From: Nageia nagi
Taxonomy: Eukaryota > Pinophyta
Direction: 5' to 3'
NCBI GenBank assembly: GCA_050084985.1
Contig: JBITNC010000001.1
Coordinates: 8,742,001-8,806,000, forward strand
Length of the DNA stretch: 64,000 bases
Made by a program: the position numbers and the translations under genes. Shown here in pieces: positions 34,022 through 46,022 of this stretch (the first letter of the stretch is position 1; each line of letters begins with the position of its first letter). Under the pieces are notes generated by a model that saw only the letters and a list, made by a program, of their open reading frames with translations, did no database searches and was not told the origin of the DNA.

Positions 34022-37000
34022 TCAAACTTCACTCCCCCTTGAGGGCAACTTCACCAACCCGAGATAATCCCTAAGCTTGTTGAACTGAGCTTTAGGAAGG
34101 GGCTTGGTGAATAGATTAGCAGAGTTTTCAGTAGATGGACAATACTCCAAGTGTATGATGTCATCTAGAACCTTCTCCCTGATAAAATGGGCTTGGATCT
34201 CCACATGTTTGGTTCTCTGATGGAACATAGGATTCTTAGCCAAAGAGATAGTTGATTGATTGTCTGAAGAAATAAGAGATGGGCCATTTTGCTTATACCC
34301 AATTTTGTTCAGAAGATGCCTCAGCCAAATAGCTTCTTGGGCGGCAACATACATGGCTCGATATTCAGCTTCAGTGGTAGAAAGAGTCACAGTTGGTTGC
34401 TTCTTGGAAGCCCAAGAGATAGCACCTGAACCAATGCTGAACACATATGCAGAGGTTGATTTTCTATCATCTCTATCTCCCCCATAATCAGAATCTGAGA
34501 ACCCTAAGAGAACAATTGAGGGCACTTTGGAATACTTAAGAGCAAGATCCTTTGTCCCTGCCACATACCTCAAGATTTGCTTCACAGCATTGAGGTGTTC
34601 AACATATGGTTTTTGCATGAATCGTGCCATCAGATTCACTGCAAAGGTAATATCAGGATGAGAGATAGTTAGATACAGAAGACTACTGATCAATTACCTA
34701 TAAGCTATAGCATCAGCCAACTGAGAATCTGAGCTCAGTGATACAATGATTCCAGGAGAAACAGGTATGGCAACATATCTACACTCCTCCATTCCAAACT
34801 TTTGCAAGATGTATGATATATACTTAGATTGACTAAGATAAGTACAATCTTTGTGTTGGTATACTTGCATTCCAAGATAGTAATGCAATAGACCTAGATC
34901 AATCATTTCAAATGTTGCCTTCAGTTTGGATATGCACTCTTAGATGATTTCAATATTGTTTCCTGTTATGAGAAGATCATCCACATAAAGGAGAATTAAG
35001 ACCACGTCTTTTCCTTGATTGAGTACATAGAGATCTGAGTCAGAGAAGCACTTGGAAAAACCAATATCTGCAAAGAATCCTAAAATTTTCTTGTACCATG
35101 CTCTAGGTGCTTGTTTAAGTCCATACAAAGACTTCTTTAGCTTGCACACAAGAGATTCTTTTCCTTCTAGAATAAATCCTTCTGGTTGATTCATGTAGAT
35201 TTCTACATCCAAGTCACCATTGAGAAATGCACTCTTGACATCAAGTTGGAAAACTTTCCATCCTTGAGCTACAGAAAGAGCAAGGATTATCCTAACAGTA
35301 GGCATTTTGGCCACAGGAGCAAAGGTTTCCTCATAATCAATACCATATTTCTGAGCGAATCCTTTGGCCACTAACCTTGCTTTGTATTTTTCAACTTCTC
35401 CATCAGAATTGTACTTGACCTTGTAAATCCATTTATTTCTAATCACATTTTTCTCATTGGGATAAGGAACCAAATCCCAAGTTTCATTTTTCATGAGTGC
35501 CTCATACTCAACTTTCATAGCTTCCATCCAACATTCTTGCTTGGAAGCTTCTTTGAATGTTGATGGCTCATTCATATTATCAATTTTGGCAAATAAGGAT
35601 TTATTCAAGGTCATACTTCTTGTAATTCTCTAAGCTAGAGAATTTTGCTCTTGTGGTGACTTCCCTACATGATCATCCAACCAGTTAGGTGCAGGCGTAG
35701 AATCATCTGAATCAGACACCTCAGCATGAGAAGTCGTATCCTCAGGAAGTTCATTGAACTTGACATCCCTAGAAACAAAGACTATTTTATGGGATGAGGA
35801 GTAGAGCCTGTAACCTCTATGCTGATTATCATACCCCACAAAGATGCATTTTTCTGATCTTTTATCTAGCTTCTTTCTTTTCTCTGAGGTAATGAAGGAA
35901 AATGCATCACATCCAAAGACCCTGAAGTGTGAGATGTTAGGTTTCTTTCCTGTCCATGCTTCATACGGAGTTTTTCCTTCAACTACTTTAGTAGGACACC
36001 TATTAAGGGTGTGAATAGCAATGTGAACAGCTTCTCCCCATACGAAACTAGGAAGGTTACCCAACATGCATCTTGCCATTTCCATAATGGTGCGATTCTT
36101 TCTTTCAGCAACTCCATTTTGCTAAGGGATGTAAAGGATTGTGAATTACTGCTTGATCCCATGTTTAACATAATAATCGTTAAAATCATTGCTATTATAT
36201 TCACCCCCATTGTCAGATCTCAGCATTTTGATCTTAAAATCAGTTTGATTTTCAACAAGTGCCTTGAAGTCTTTAAATCAGTCAAAAGTTTGATCCTTGT
36301 GCTCAAGTAAATAACCAAATGTCATCCTACTGAAGTCATCAATGAAGGTCAGAACATAAGAAGCTTCTCCTATAGACTTAGTCTGAAATGGACCCATCAA
36401 ATCTGAATGCACAAGTTGAAGAGGATGAGTATCCCGAGTTGCCTTATCCTTTTCAAACTTTTGCCTATTCATCTTTCCAAGAATGCACCTTTCACAAAGA
36501 CCAATTGTGGGTGAAATATTAGGTAAACCTTCCATAAGTTCTTGATTTTTCATATCTTCAATACTCTTGTGGTTAAGATGCCCTAATCGTTGATGCCAAA
36601 GATTACCTTTTGAACACACATTTGTAGCAAGACAAATCTTTGAAGGTACTTGATCCACAATATAAAGGTCATTCTTTATTGATCCTTTCATCAAAGTGGC
36701 AAGTCCTTTCTTAACACACTAGGAGTGTAAGGTAAACTCAAATGAGCATCCTATCCTTGTAATCTGAATTACCGAGATAAGATTCATCCTTAGCTTAGGC
36801 ACATAAAAGACATTATCAAATGCCTTTCCATGAATCTTCACATTCCCTATTCCTTGAACATCAAGGACTGTATTATCACCTATCACAACTATATCCTTGT
36901 TGTACTTATGAAAGTTTTCAAACTTATCCTTTTCATAACACGTGTGATTAGTGCATCCTGAATCAATAATCCAATCATTTGAAATAGTTTGAGTCATTGA

Positions 37001-37918
37001 GTAGTAGGCAACAGAAGTAGCATGCTTGTTCTTCTTTTTATTATTGAAATTTCTCACATTTGCATTTCCCTTTCCTTTTTGAGCAAATTTTTTTTTACGA
37101 CAATCATACTCTTTGTGCCCAAAGATGCCACAGAAGTTACAATTCCCATCAAACTTTTCCTACGGTGTTGGTTTGCTTGATCCAGCTTTGTCATTCCTTT
37201 GCTTGAAGTTGCTGTGCTTCCTGACGGTAGATGAGGATTTGTTGTGTTTGAATTTATAATGTTTGAACGTCTTCTTGAAAGGAGTTTTGGTTGCTCCTAG
37301 AGCAATGCTATTATCCTTTGGAGAAATGTTCAACATTTTCTTGTTCAAAGTTTCCTCATGCTTCAGAAGGAGTCTAGAAAGATTGTCAAGGGAGATAACA
37401 TCTTCTTCATCATCGAGCCTAGTCTCCATAACTGTGACAAAGTTACTGAACTTTGTAGAGAGGCTTTGAAGAATAATGAAGACCATGAACTCATCATTGA
37501 TCCAATTGCACCCACAGCCAACCAGTTGTGTTCTGAGGTCAATGATTTTGTTCAAGTAGATTGAGGCACTTTCATCTTCTCCTTGATGATACTGCAACAA
37601 CTTTTGTAGAATGGTGAACCTTCTTGAAAATTTGGATCCAAGGTAAATTTTCTTTAGTTTGTCCCAAGCTTCTTTTGCTGATGTTGAGGAAGAAATCATG
37701 AGAAGGATGTCATCTAAAACTACACGATAGATCATTGAGGTTGCTAACTCATTCTTTGAGTTGTAAATTTCAAGGGCCTTCTCATCTGTAGGAGCAACTA
37801 GATCTTCATTTACTGTCTGCCATAGCTTCCTTGCCTGTAACTCAGCTCTCATACGAGGTTCCCATATGCCGTAATTGGAACCGTCGAGTATGTGCTTGGG
37901 TATGAAGGTTTCAACCAT
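34022..37918 (-). pseudogene. Element F gag-pol polyprotein, one frame with nonsense codons
   Basis: A single 1,298-codon frame starting MVETFIPKHILDGSNYGIW. UBN2-type gag to about 37250; CCHC knuckle CNFCGIFGHKEYDC near 37130; protease WIIDSGCTNH near 36965; WHQRLGHLNH to CERCILGK; integrase D in VHSDLMGP, D in LRSDNGGEY, E in NGVAERKNR; RT with MKNETWDLVPYP, the [10 protein letters not shown] equivalent [25 protein letters not shown] and LLYVDDLLITG; RNase [31 protein letters not shown]. Stops lie near 37160, 36719, 36283, 36150, 36122, 35630, 34937 and 34694. Most fit CAA/CAG or TGG turned to a stop; copy H keeps Gln at the last site. No frameshift was seen. Confidence 0.92.
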
Positions 37919-37999
37919 TGTCTGTACAAAAATAAATATGCAATAAGAATGCAAATTTTTTACAAGTTTCCATCTATACAAATCAAACATAAGTAAACA

Positions 38000-39590
38000 T
38001 GTCCCACATGTGCAAACTTATAACCACAATCTGTAGATGAATAATGTTGAGGTTGTTTTCTTGTGTAGAATTAGGCCTTCACCTGGATGCCCGCAAGGTG
38101 GAGCCCAAGTACTACCAGTCCTCAACCAGTTCACCTTGGTCAGTAATATACTCTCACAAGGAGAAGTACCAACTATTTTCCAAGGATCCGACGTATCTTG
38201 GACCAGCCATTTTAATTATCTTGATTAAAGTTTTCAGTTTTCCTCCTAGGTTATCAGGATAATCCCTGAATGGACGTGCGGACATGTGGTATCACTACAC
38301 ACATGCCTGTCCACCTAATAGAGTTATGTCCAATCCAACAGAGGTCTTAGGGGCAATTAAGATGGACTTACCACCACTCGGTTCTTCGGACTAAAAGGGC
38401 TCCAGTCTACCCTGTCCTCACCTTGTGGCTCCCTAAACAAGTCATGTTGTGGAAGAATACATGCGGATGTGTTCATTTTAGGGGTTACTTTTCAATATTT
38501 GCATTTTTGCAAGTATAAGCAAATTGTGCAAAAATATAAAGTAAAGTAAAATTGCATCATCCACACGAGCTTTGAAAAACCTTAAAAAAAAAAGTCCAAT
38601 GGGTTTTGTACTAAGCCCTAAAGGACTTTTACATTTTGTATATTTTGCTCAATATATTCAAGTACTTAATGAATTAAAAAAGAACTAAGTCCTACTTAGC
38701 ATTTAATTCATAACATGCATTATTCCATGACTTAAAAAAAATTAAGTAATCATGCATTATTTAACTTAAAAAATTTAAGTCCTAAGCATGTTTTATTCTT
38801 CAAACAAGATAAAGATACATGCATCATAAGTCTAGCATTCAAGATCTAGATAAAATTTAAGTAAAAATTATACCAATTCCCCCCTTTTCACTTAAAGTTT
38901 TATCCCTAAAAAAATTGTATGCTAAGACTTGTCTTATAAGTATGCATTTTAAGTAAAAATTTTCCCTTATTTACTTAAAAAATAACATGCTTAGGCTAAA
39001 TTACTATGCTTACAAAAAATGCTAAGAGGTTAGCATTAAAAAATTGCATGTGCACTTTTAGTAATTTTAAACATGCAATTTTGAGTAAAATATTAGAAAT
39101 ATTCTAAGTACTCCTAAGTCCATTTAATGGGAGCAATTAACTTGTAAGCAAGTAAGTTAAAAAAAATAAATGCCTAAGAAGTATATGTGTGCAAGTTGTA
39201 ATAGGAGACCCATACCCCTACTTTATGCAATTTTAATGCTTCTTTTACTTCAAAAATACTTCAAGTCAAAAAAAATAAATGCATATAGGTAATGTAGTAA
39301 TGGCAACCCTTCCCTTACCAAGAAGGAGTATACGTTGCCTCTTGGGAGTAGTCAACAAAAAATTAATGCTCAAGGGGTTTGGTTGGGTTCTTAAGACTTA
39401 GGTGGTGAAAAAAAAATCCAATCCCCTTTCTAGTTGGTAAAACAAAAATTAAATGCATGTTTATACTTAAAAAATGACCCCCCCTTTTTCTTCTACCAAG
39501 AAGAGCACGTTGCTTGTGGAGGAGCATAGAAGGTAGCCTCCTTTTTGGAAAACTTTTACCCAAGGTTTGACTTCATAATTAATACTTGCA
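38000..39590 (-). other. Long leader of element F, proximal part, no gene recognised
   Basis: 38040-38460 is visibly richer in G and C than its surroundings (GGATGCCCGCAAGGTGGAGC) and contains no recognised domain. 38460-39590 is AT-rich with A-runs and repeated AAGTAAAAATT/GCATG phrases. It could be intron-like or intergenic DNA picked up with the PPR fragment. Confidence 0.5.
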
Positions 39591-39839
39591 TTTATTTCAA
39601 TTGTAAGGAGAAGCTAAAAACTTTGAATGGACTAATGCTAGGGAGAAGGTTAAACAGTGAGGGAGGAGGAAGCAGGTTATGGTGTTGGAGATGAGAGCTG
39701 GACCATGACTGTGGATAGCCATGGGGGTCATAACAGGGTTGGTGACTATGCACAATAAAAGACCATGAAGAAAGGCTGCTAGCGAGGGAGGAGGAGCACT
39801 GGGATGAGGAGGGAGAGAGGCTACCAGTGAGGGATGAGG

Positions 39840-40560
39840 TGCTGTTGATGTACGAGAGGAAGAGACACAGTCCTGCAGTCCATGAAACTCTGTCTGCTTC
39901 ATGCATCTTGTCAAACAACTTTGTGTGGCTTCCACATTTTGCATACATGTTTGAAGGACATGGTCGTATGGCCATCTATCCCTTATCTATGTTAGTACAT
40001 GATTTAAATTACAAAAAATGAAGGAGGGAGAAAGGTTGCTGCATGCGAGGGAGGAGTAGGTAGAGGGAGGTGAGGCAACGCATGAGAGAAGGACTTGTGT
40101 ATATCTTATGATCATTGTAGTCCATGATACTTGTCTGCAGCATCGTGTCAAACAACTCGCCTAACATTCAACGTATGTTTTATGGATATCCTGCGATCAT
40201 TGCAGCATGCAATGCAGTCTGGAGGCTACTGGTTGGACTACTACCGTTGTTTGTATTTAAACAGTGTCAATGCCTAACGAGGAAAGCCATGTTTTTGGTA
40301 ACCTAAGATTATCAACTTCCACGAGAAGATGTCTCGTTCAGTCATATAGTCAAAAAACTTCATGGGCATCTCATCAAATAATTCCATTTTGTGTAGATCC
40401 TATGATCATTTCAGTCCATGAAACGGTGTTTACATCTTGCATGGTGTTAAACAATTCACGGACCCACATAAGCCATCGCAAGGAGAGGGACGCGGAGCTC
40501 ACGATAACAGTTTGTAGACCCACGTAAGCCTCATGCAACAAACATGTGATGGTGGTTCAT
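39840..40560 (-). pseudogene. Broken pentatricopeptide-repeat (PPR) gene fragment inside element F
   Basis: On the minus strand, successive PPR motifs of the plant PLS type can be read in shifting frames: VCELFGKM (~40545), VRELFNTMQDVNTVSWTEM (40465-40400) then IGSTQNG, ELFDEMP (~40375), FFDYMTERDIFSWKLII with LGYQKHG (40360-40290), ALTLFKYKQR (~40265), LGELFDTMLQ (~40160), and NMYAKCGS with KLFDKMHEADRVSWTAGL (39950-39865). LFDxM, VSW and MYAKCGS are PPR hallmarks; such proteins edit or process organelle RNA. Stops and shifts show it is dead. It lies between the element's 5' LTR and gag, in the element's sense direction. No E or DYW domain was seen. Confidence 0.8.
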
Positions 40561-41077
40561 TTTGCCAAACAATTCACAGACCCTCTTTTATTTATTTGTA
40601 AATTGACAATAAAAAAAAATCCTCCTTATGTAAAAATTATGTACATATTTCAACATAAAGTAAAGTCCTCCACTTTTTATTTCAACAATGAACAAAATTG
40701 TACCCTTTTTTTTGATATTTTTCACAAAAATTATTGTAAAAAAAAAAAAAAACTTTTCAATAAGATGTTATCATAATATATTTTTGCTCACAAAAAAAGG
40801 CATTTTCTTTGTTCATTAAAAATAGATTACTAACATAAAATATTGTTAGTAAGAAGAGAGTAGCAAAAATATATTATGGTATTTGAAGTTATTTTTGCTA
40901 AGACATTGAGCTAGCATAATCATACAAAAAATTAGTATCATAATGAACTTAGTTAAAAAGGATAGAAGGTTATACATTTGCAAACCTTTTACCTCATAAT
41001 GAATATTAGGATTAAGATCTCTAAATTTGAGAAGGATGAAGAACCTCCAAGATGTAGAAGAAGAGCTTCCACACCAA

Positions 41078-41089
41078 GCTCTGATACCA
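41078..41089 (-). other. Element F primer-binding site (initiator tRNA-Met)
   Basis: TGGTATCAGAGC on the minus strand, two bases after the 5' LTR end. Confidence 0.95.
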
Positions 41090-41091
41090 CT

Positions 41092-41585
41092 TGATGGAAT
41101 TAGCCTAGATCTAATTCCCAAGGTCCAAGACTAGGAAGCTAAATCATTCATCATCTACAATTCTAAGAACATAATTCACACAATATGACACCAATATAAT
41201 GTGGTTCCTCCCTCCTTGGGAGTACATCCACAACTAGTTCTCTATTCTCAATCTATGCCTCTCTTACAACTATTCTCTTGCTCTCTCCTACACAACCTAG
41301 TAGAGTAATCTTACTCCAAAACTTAGAAGTGTTTACAAGAGGAGAGGCCCTCTATTTATAGCTTGAGAGCACCTCCCTAACCTCCCTTTAACCCAAGGGT
41401 AAGGTTAGGGTTACATTAAATGTGTGACCTAACTTTAACCTACCAACTAACCCCATGGTTAGGTCAAAGTCCACACATAATAAAGAATTCAATTAATCCT
41501 TTAAGGTATCTACATATCCTTTAAGTGATTAATTGAACTTACAAGGAGTTTAGATATTCACAATATTTCATTACAAATTCTAACA
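41092..41585 (-). repeat. Element F 5' LTR
   Basis: 494 bp, same ends as 32420-32921. It holds the TATA box at 41352. The segment 41131-41174, near the end of U5, differs from the 3' LTR. Confidence 0.93.
41352..41361 (-). promoter_or_regulatory. Candidate TATA box of element F 5' LTR
   Basis: CTATAAATAG on the minus strand followed by AGGGCCTCTCCTC; the same sequence is in the F 3' LTR and in the H LTR. Confidence 0.6.
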
Positions 41586-41590
41586 AAGTA

Positions 41591-43330
41591 AAGGTAAAGA
41601 GAAGAAAAATTTGACACTTCCTTGGTTTAGCTATGTGGATCATAAAAAATTTGATGATGTATATTGCCCCCTCTTTACCTTAGTTATGAGATGTAATGGC
41701 TTGTGTGTAGTAGAATCAACCAAGATCAAAGAATAAAATTTGAAAAATGAGAGGCATGCACTTCCAATCACATATATGATTATTAACTCATAAAAGATAT
41801 AGCAATCATAGTACAAGAGAACATCATACTATTTCATCAAAAATGACATAGAAATAATGGAGCCAAGATAAACTAAATATAATACGCATACATCATCTTG
41901 AGAATACTAAATATAGAAATACATAATATTTCATTCTTATATGCATACATAAGAAATCATGATAGAGATGTGTCCACATCATCATGGAGTACATTCCCCA
42001 TTCCTAGATGGAACACATGCAATCAAAATCATATATGCTAACATCATCATGAGGTACATATCCCATTCCTATATGCAAAATAAGAGTTAGAAAAATAATA
42101 TGGTGATGGTTAGTTGAGACACAACAACCAAAGGTGAATCAAATATGGACATTAGTTGATACCCAACCAACAAAGGTGACTCAGGGACATGGTTGGTTTG
42201 AATATTTTCTATCCATGCTACTTATCGTCATGAGGTACATGCCCCATTCTTAAATGTGATTAAGGGATTATTGGTTTGAATATTTTTCAATCATGCATGA
42301 TTATAGTACTAGTGATAATGTCACCATTATACTGATGATTAGTTTAGTCCTAATCACCAAGCTAACCCAAGAGAAATTATTGGTTTAGTCCCTAACCAAA
42401 TGGTAAAAAATAATGATGGTTATTTAATATCCACCCAACAAGGATATGATGTGCTAAGAAAATAATGAAGCATGATATGAATATCATGAATGTAAAATAA
42501 GAGAGTAGAAAATGATACATGCACTTACCTATGATGAATAATGTGATGTGATGAAAAAATGTTAGTGCAAGTGCTAATGTTAGCATGCACATTAAAGGTA
42601 GCATGGGTGCTAGGCCTCCCATTGAATCTAACCTTACAATATTTTAGATACTGAGATGTGATTGTATTGAGTGATGTGACTTATGTGTGGTGTTTGATAA
42701 CTATATAGGATTACCCAAGGCATAATCTACATGACTAAATGAACTAATGTTGTTGGTATGAAAATGATAATTGACTTACTAGTATTTGAAGGTGCCACAT
42801 GGTTTATCTGACCTAAATATGACCATTGATCCCTGTAATTTTTGTTTTAGCATTAAATATGCTAAGGACACCAACATAGTCACTCGAATGACTGATGAAT
42901 TTTACACAAAAAGCTAGCATAGATGTTAACTCAATAGAATGGAAATGAAACTAGGAATTATGATATTTGACCTTTGTACTAACAACTAACTAAAGCACAA
43001 CCTCTAGAACCTATGTGACAAGCTTCCCTTATGCATAAAAGGGATTGAGGTGCTTTGCATTGGTTGAGAATTTACCAACCTTCCCATATACTATTTTCAA
43101 TCTATATGTATTGTTTGAATACTTGGTATTGATGATGTAGGGACCAATCCAATTAGTCTTATACTTACCTTTGTCTTGCTTTTTAGCTATGACTTATGAT
43201 GATTCTCTTTGAGTCCTAGATCATCCACTTAGAACTCAAATGGTACAATCTTCTTTTTGTATACTTTCTTGGCTCTTTTTTGATAAGCTTTGATTTGTTC
43301 TAAGGCATGGAATCTCTTTTCATCCAATCC
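41591..43330 (-). other. Element E 3' non-coding region and integrase tail
   Basis: No gene is recognised in 41591-43020. A phrase like ATCATGAGGTACATATCCCATTCC recurs with changes near 41970, 42050 and 42230. 43020-43330 reads on the minus strand as a decayed integrase C-terminal tail (for example HALEQIKAYQKRAKKVYKKK) with stops. Confidence 0.5.
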
Positions 43331-43339
43331 TTCTAGCTT

Positions 43340-44200
43340 CCTTAGTCTTACTTTTCAATGCTCTTCCCAATCAATGATGCCTTCTAAAGACACCCTCAAT
43401 GATGGTATTTATGCTTCCAATGGTAAGAATACCTCATTTCCATAGAATAATAAAAAAGGAGTGTGATATGTAGTTGATATGATGCTTGTTCTATATGCCC
43501 ATAATGCATATATAAGTTATTAATGCCAATCTATGTGATTTTTCTCAACTATCTTGCACAAGGTATTGATAATTGTCTTTTTGGATTCTTCTACTTATCC
43601 ATTGCCATATGGATAGTAGGTTGATGAGAACCTTTGCTTGATCTTGAAACCCTTGCAAAAATCTCTAACTTATTTTCTTTTAAAGTTATTTCCATTATCC
43701 ATGATGACATGAGATGGAAAAATAAATCTAGTTATGATATTTTCAATCATGAATTTCACAATTTGAGTCCCTTGGAGGATCTCAAAGGTATAGCTTATAC
43801 CCATTTTGTGAAGTATTCAATAATAACTAGGATGAATTTGTGTCCCTCACTACATTTGTGATTGATAACTCCAATTAAATCCGAGGCCCAAATGGTAAAA
43901 GGCCAAGGTGATATCATTGTGGATAATTCACTTGAAGGAGCCTATTTCAAGTTAGCATGCTTTTGACACTTTTTCATTTTTCTGAATATGTAAAATGCAA
44001 TCTTTTTCCATAGATGGCCAATAGTAACCTAGTCTTAAAATATTATGATAAGTGGCTTTACCATTGAAATGAATTCCATTTATGCTACCATGTACTTATT
44101 CCATAGCCTTATTTGCTTCAATTTTATTTAGAAATCTAAGAAATGTACCATCAAATGATCTTTTGTAAAGAATATCACCAATAATGACATACCTTGTAGC
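43340..44200 (-). pseudogene. Element E integrase, broken
   Basis: Minus-strand remnants: a zinc-binding region around YHNILRLGYYWPSM (~44040), core strand HKFILVIIEYFTKWV (~43830), FIFPSHVIMDNGNNF with the second Asp (~43720), and STYYPYGNG, stop, VEESKKT (~43610). The stop falls where Gln is usual in GNGQ, a CAA-to-TAA change. The order and motifs are those of gypsy integrase. Confidence 0.72.
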
Positions 44201-44599
44201 CATGCATTTCAACCTTCATTTGAGGAACTTGGACTGACATGAACATGGAATCTTTTCTTGCTTGAGGTAGTTGTAGATATCAACATACCATGCATGCAAT
44301 GGGAGAATAGCACATATGAATGGTTCCCTCTTGAATAACCCTTGAAATTCATCATCATCCAAAAAGGAACAATGCCTAAGGTTTTTGATTTTGATAATGG
44401 TTTTCTCATCTTCAATTGAGATAGGTGAAAGTGAAGCATCATGCACCATAGCATCAAAATATTTGTTATTATTCCTATAAATATTTTCAAACCATTGCAG
44501 ATACTAGGTGTTTACATGGCTATAATTTCTCATCTTTTATGTTGTAAGCATCATTGATCACCATAAACCTTTAACTTACTGATTCCAAGGTTGATTGTT

Positions 44600-44840
44600 G
44601 CCTTTAGTCCCAAGACTAAAGCCTCATATTCAGCCATGTTATTTGTGCACTCAAATTCAACTTATAAGCCATAGGAATCATACCACCTTCAAGAGTCACT
44701 AGCATAATTCCTTCCCTATCCCCTATAGAGCCATCAAAGAATAGCATCCATGTCTTATCCTCACACTGCTCAATTAGTACCACAAGCTCATTTGTGTTAC
44801 TTTTTTCATCACATGGTGCTACTACTAGCATATTGGCTAT
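44600..44840 (-). pseudogene. Element E additional RNase H domain, N-terminal part
   Basis: CEDKTWMLFFDGSIGDREGIMLVTLEGGMIPMAYKL matches the start of the extra, archaeal-like RNase H (RVT_3 type) found in Tat elements, where LFFDGS carries the first catalytic Asp. It lies after the ordinary RNase H and before integrase. The rest of the domain is lost in stops and shifts. Confidence 0.7.
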
Positions 44841-45011
44841 AACTTATCCCTTGATTGATTTTTGGCATGGGTAAAGGAGATCAAACTCTTGCAATTCCAT
44901 GATCCATTTTTTTGGTCTTCCCTGCAACTATAGTTTTTATAACAAATACCTTAGTGGGTCAACTTGATCCATAATAAAGGTAGTGTTGGTGATAATTTAG
45001 TGCCTCAATTT

Positions 45012-46022
45012 CTAAGTTATGTATACTATGGCATAATACAACTTGTCAATTGGTATGTAGTTGACTTTTGCATTTTGCAGTATCTTTGATAAATAGTACA
45101 TTGCCCTCTCCTTGTTTTCATTTTCAACTTGCATAATGATTATCCCAATAACATTGGTTGTAGTTGATATGTATAAGTATAGAGCCTTGGTATGATCAAC
45201 TGGATGCAAAATAGGAGGGTTAAGCAAGTAATTCTTGATGTAATCAAATTTTTTTGACACTCCTTTTTCCATATGAATTGATTCCCCTTCTTGAGCAAGA
45301 AAGAGAATGGAGTTGTTCTATCTACTAACTGATCCATTAACCTCTTAACTTCTTGTAACTTTCCTTAAAGACTTCTAATATGTCTAATGTTTCTTAGTGG
45401 AGGTATATCCATTGTAACTTTGGCCTTTTTAGGATATATTTCTATTCCTCTTCTATATATGATGTAACAAGCAACTTGCCATTAGATACCCCAAAAATAC
45501 ATTTCTTAGGATTTAGCTTCAAGTTAAATTATCTCATCCTTTTGAAAATAACTCTTAATTCCTCTAAATAATTTTCCTTCTTAGTTTATTTAGTAGGAAT
45601 ATCATCAATATATACTTCAATTGATTTATGAATAAGGTTATGAAATATAGTTACCATTTTTGAGACCAAAGAGCATAACTACCCAACAAAATGTTCCCTA
45701 AAGGTGTGGTGAAGGTTGTAGTATGTTGATCCTCTTTGTTGATTTTGATTTTATTATATCTTGAGAAACCATCTATGAATGATAACATCTCACATCCTAT
45801 TGTAGAATCCATAATTGTGTCGATGTGTGGCAATGGAAAGTTTTCCTTTATGCAAGCCTTGTTTAAATCTCTAAATTCTATGCAACATTTGATTTCTCCA
45901 TTTGGTTTCAAAGCTAGAACAATGTTGGCTAAACAAGGTGAATAATCAATGAGCTCAATGAATCTTGCTTTGTGATATTTGTTAATCTCCTTCTTGACTA
46001 ACAATGAATACTTTGGATGCAT
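45012..46022 (-). pseudogene. Element E reverse transcriptase and RNase H, broken
   Basis: RT: SPCLANIVLALKPNGEIKCC, FRDLNKACIKENFPLPHID, MLSFIDGFSRYNKIKI and TTTFTTPLGN, the FRDLNKAC form characteristic of Tat/Athila gypsy elements. A frameshift near 45655 precedes IEVYIDDIPTK, in which the YxDD box reads YIDD. RNase H: NPPILHPVDHTKALYLYISTT near 45210 and AMYYLSKIL near 45080. Confidence 0.82.

Larger units (their letters stand above)
32420..41585 (-). mobile_element. Element F: Ty1/copia element carrying a hairpin array and a PPR gene fragment
   Basis: 9,166 bp with LTRs 32420-32921 (3') and 41092-41585 (5'), a perfect target duplication AAGTA at 32415-32419 and 41586-41590, an initiator-Met primer site and a polypurine tract. 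It lies on the minus strand in the 3' non-coding part of element E. The gag-pol frame (37918-34022) has stops but no frameshift. Two parts are unusual for copia: a ~3.1-kb leader between 5' LTR and gag, which includes broken PPR motifs, and a ~1.1-kb 3' segment with covarying hairpin repeats. Element H at the window end is a second copy of this family. Confidence 0.95.

Noticed and set aside
38037-38262. Short + strand open frames in the GC-richer block of element F
   Set aside because: No recognised motif, two overlapping frames of similar length, and orientation opposite to the element; probably chance.
40735-40752. Poly-A run near 40740 as evidence of a retroposed gene
   Set aside because: Runs of A and T are common across 38500-41000 on both strands, and this run is not at the 3' end of the PPR fragment in its sense direction.
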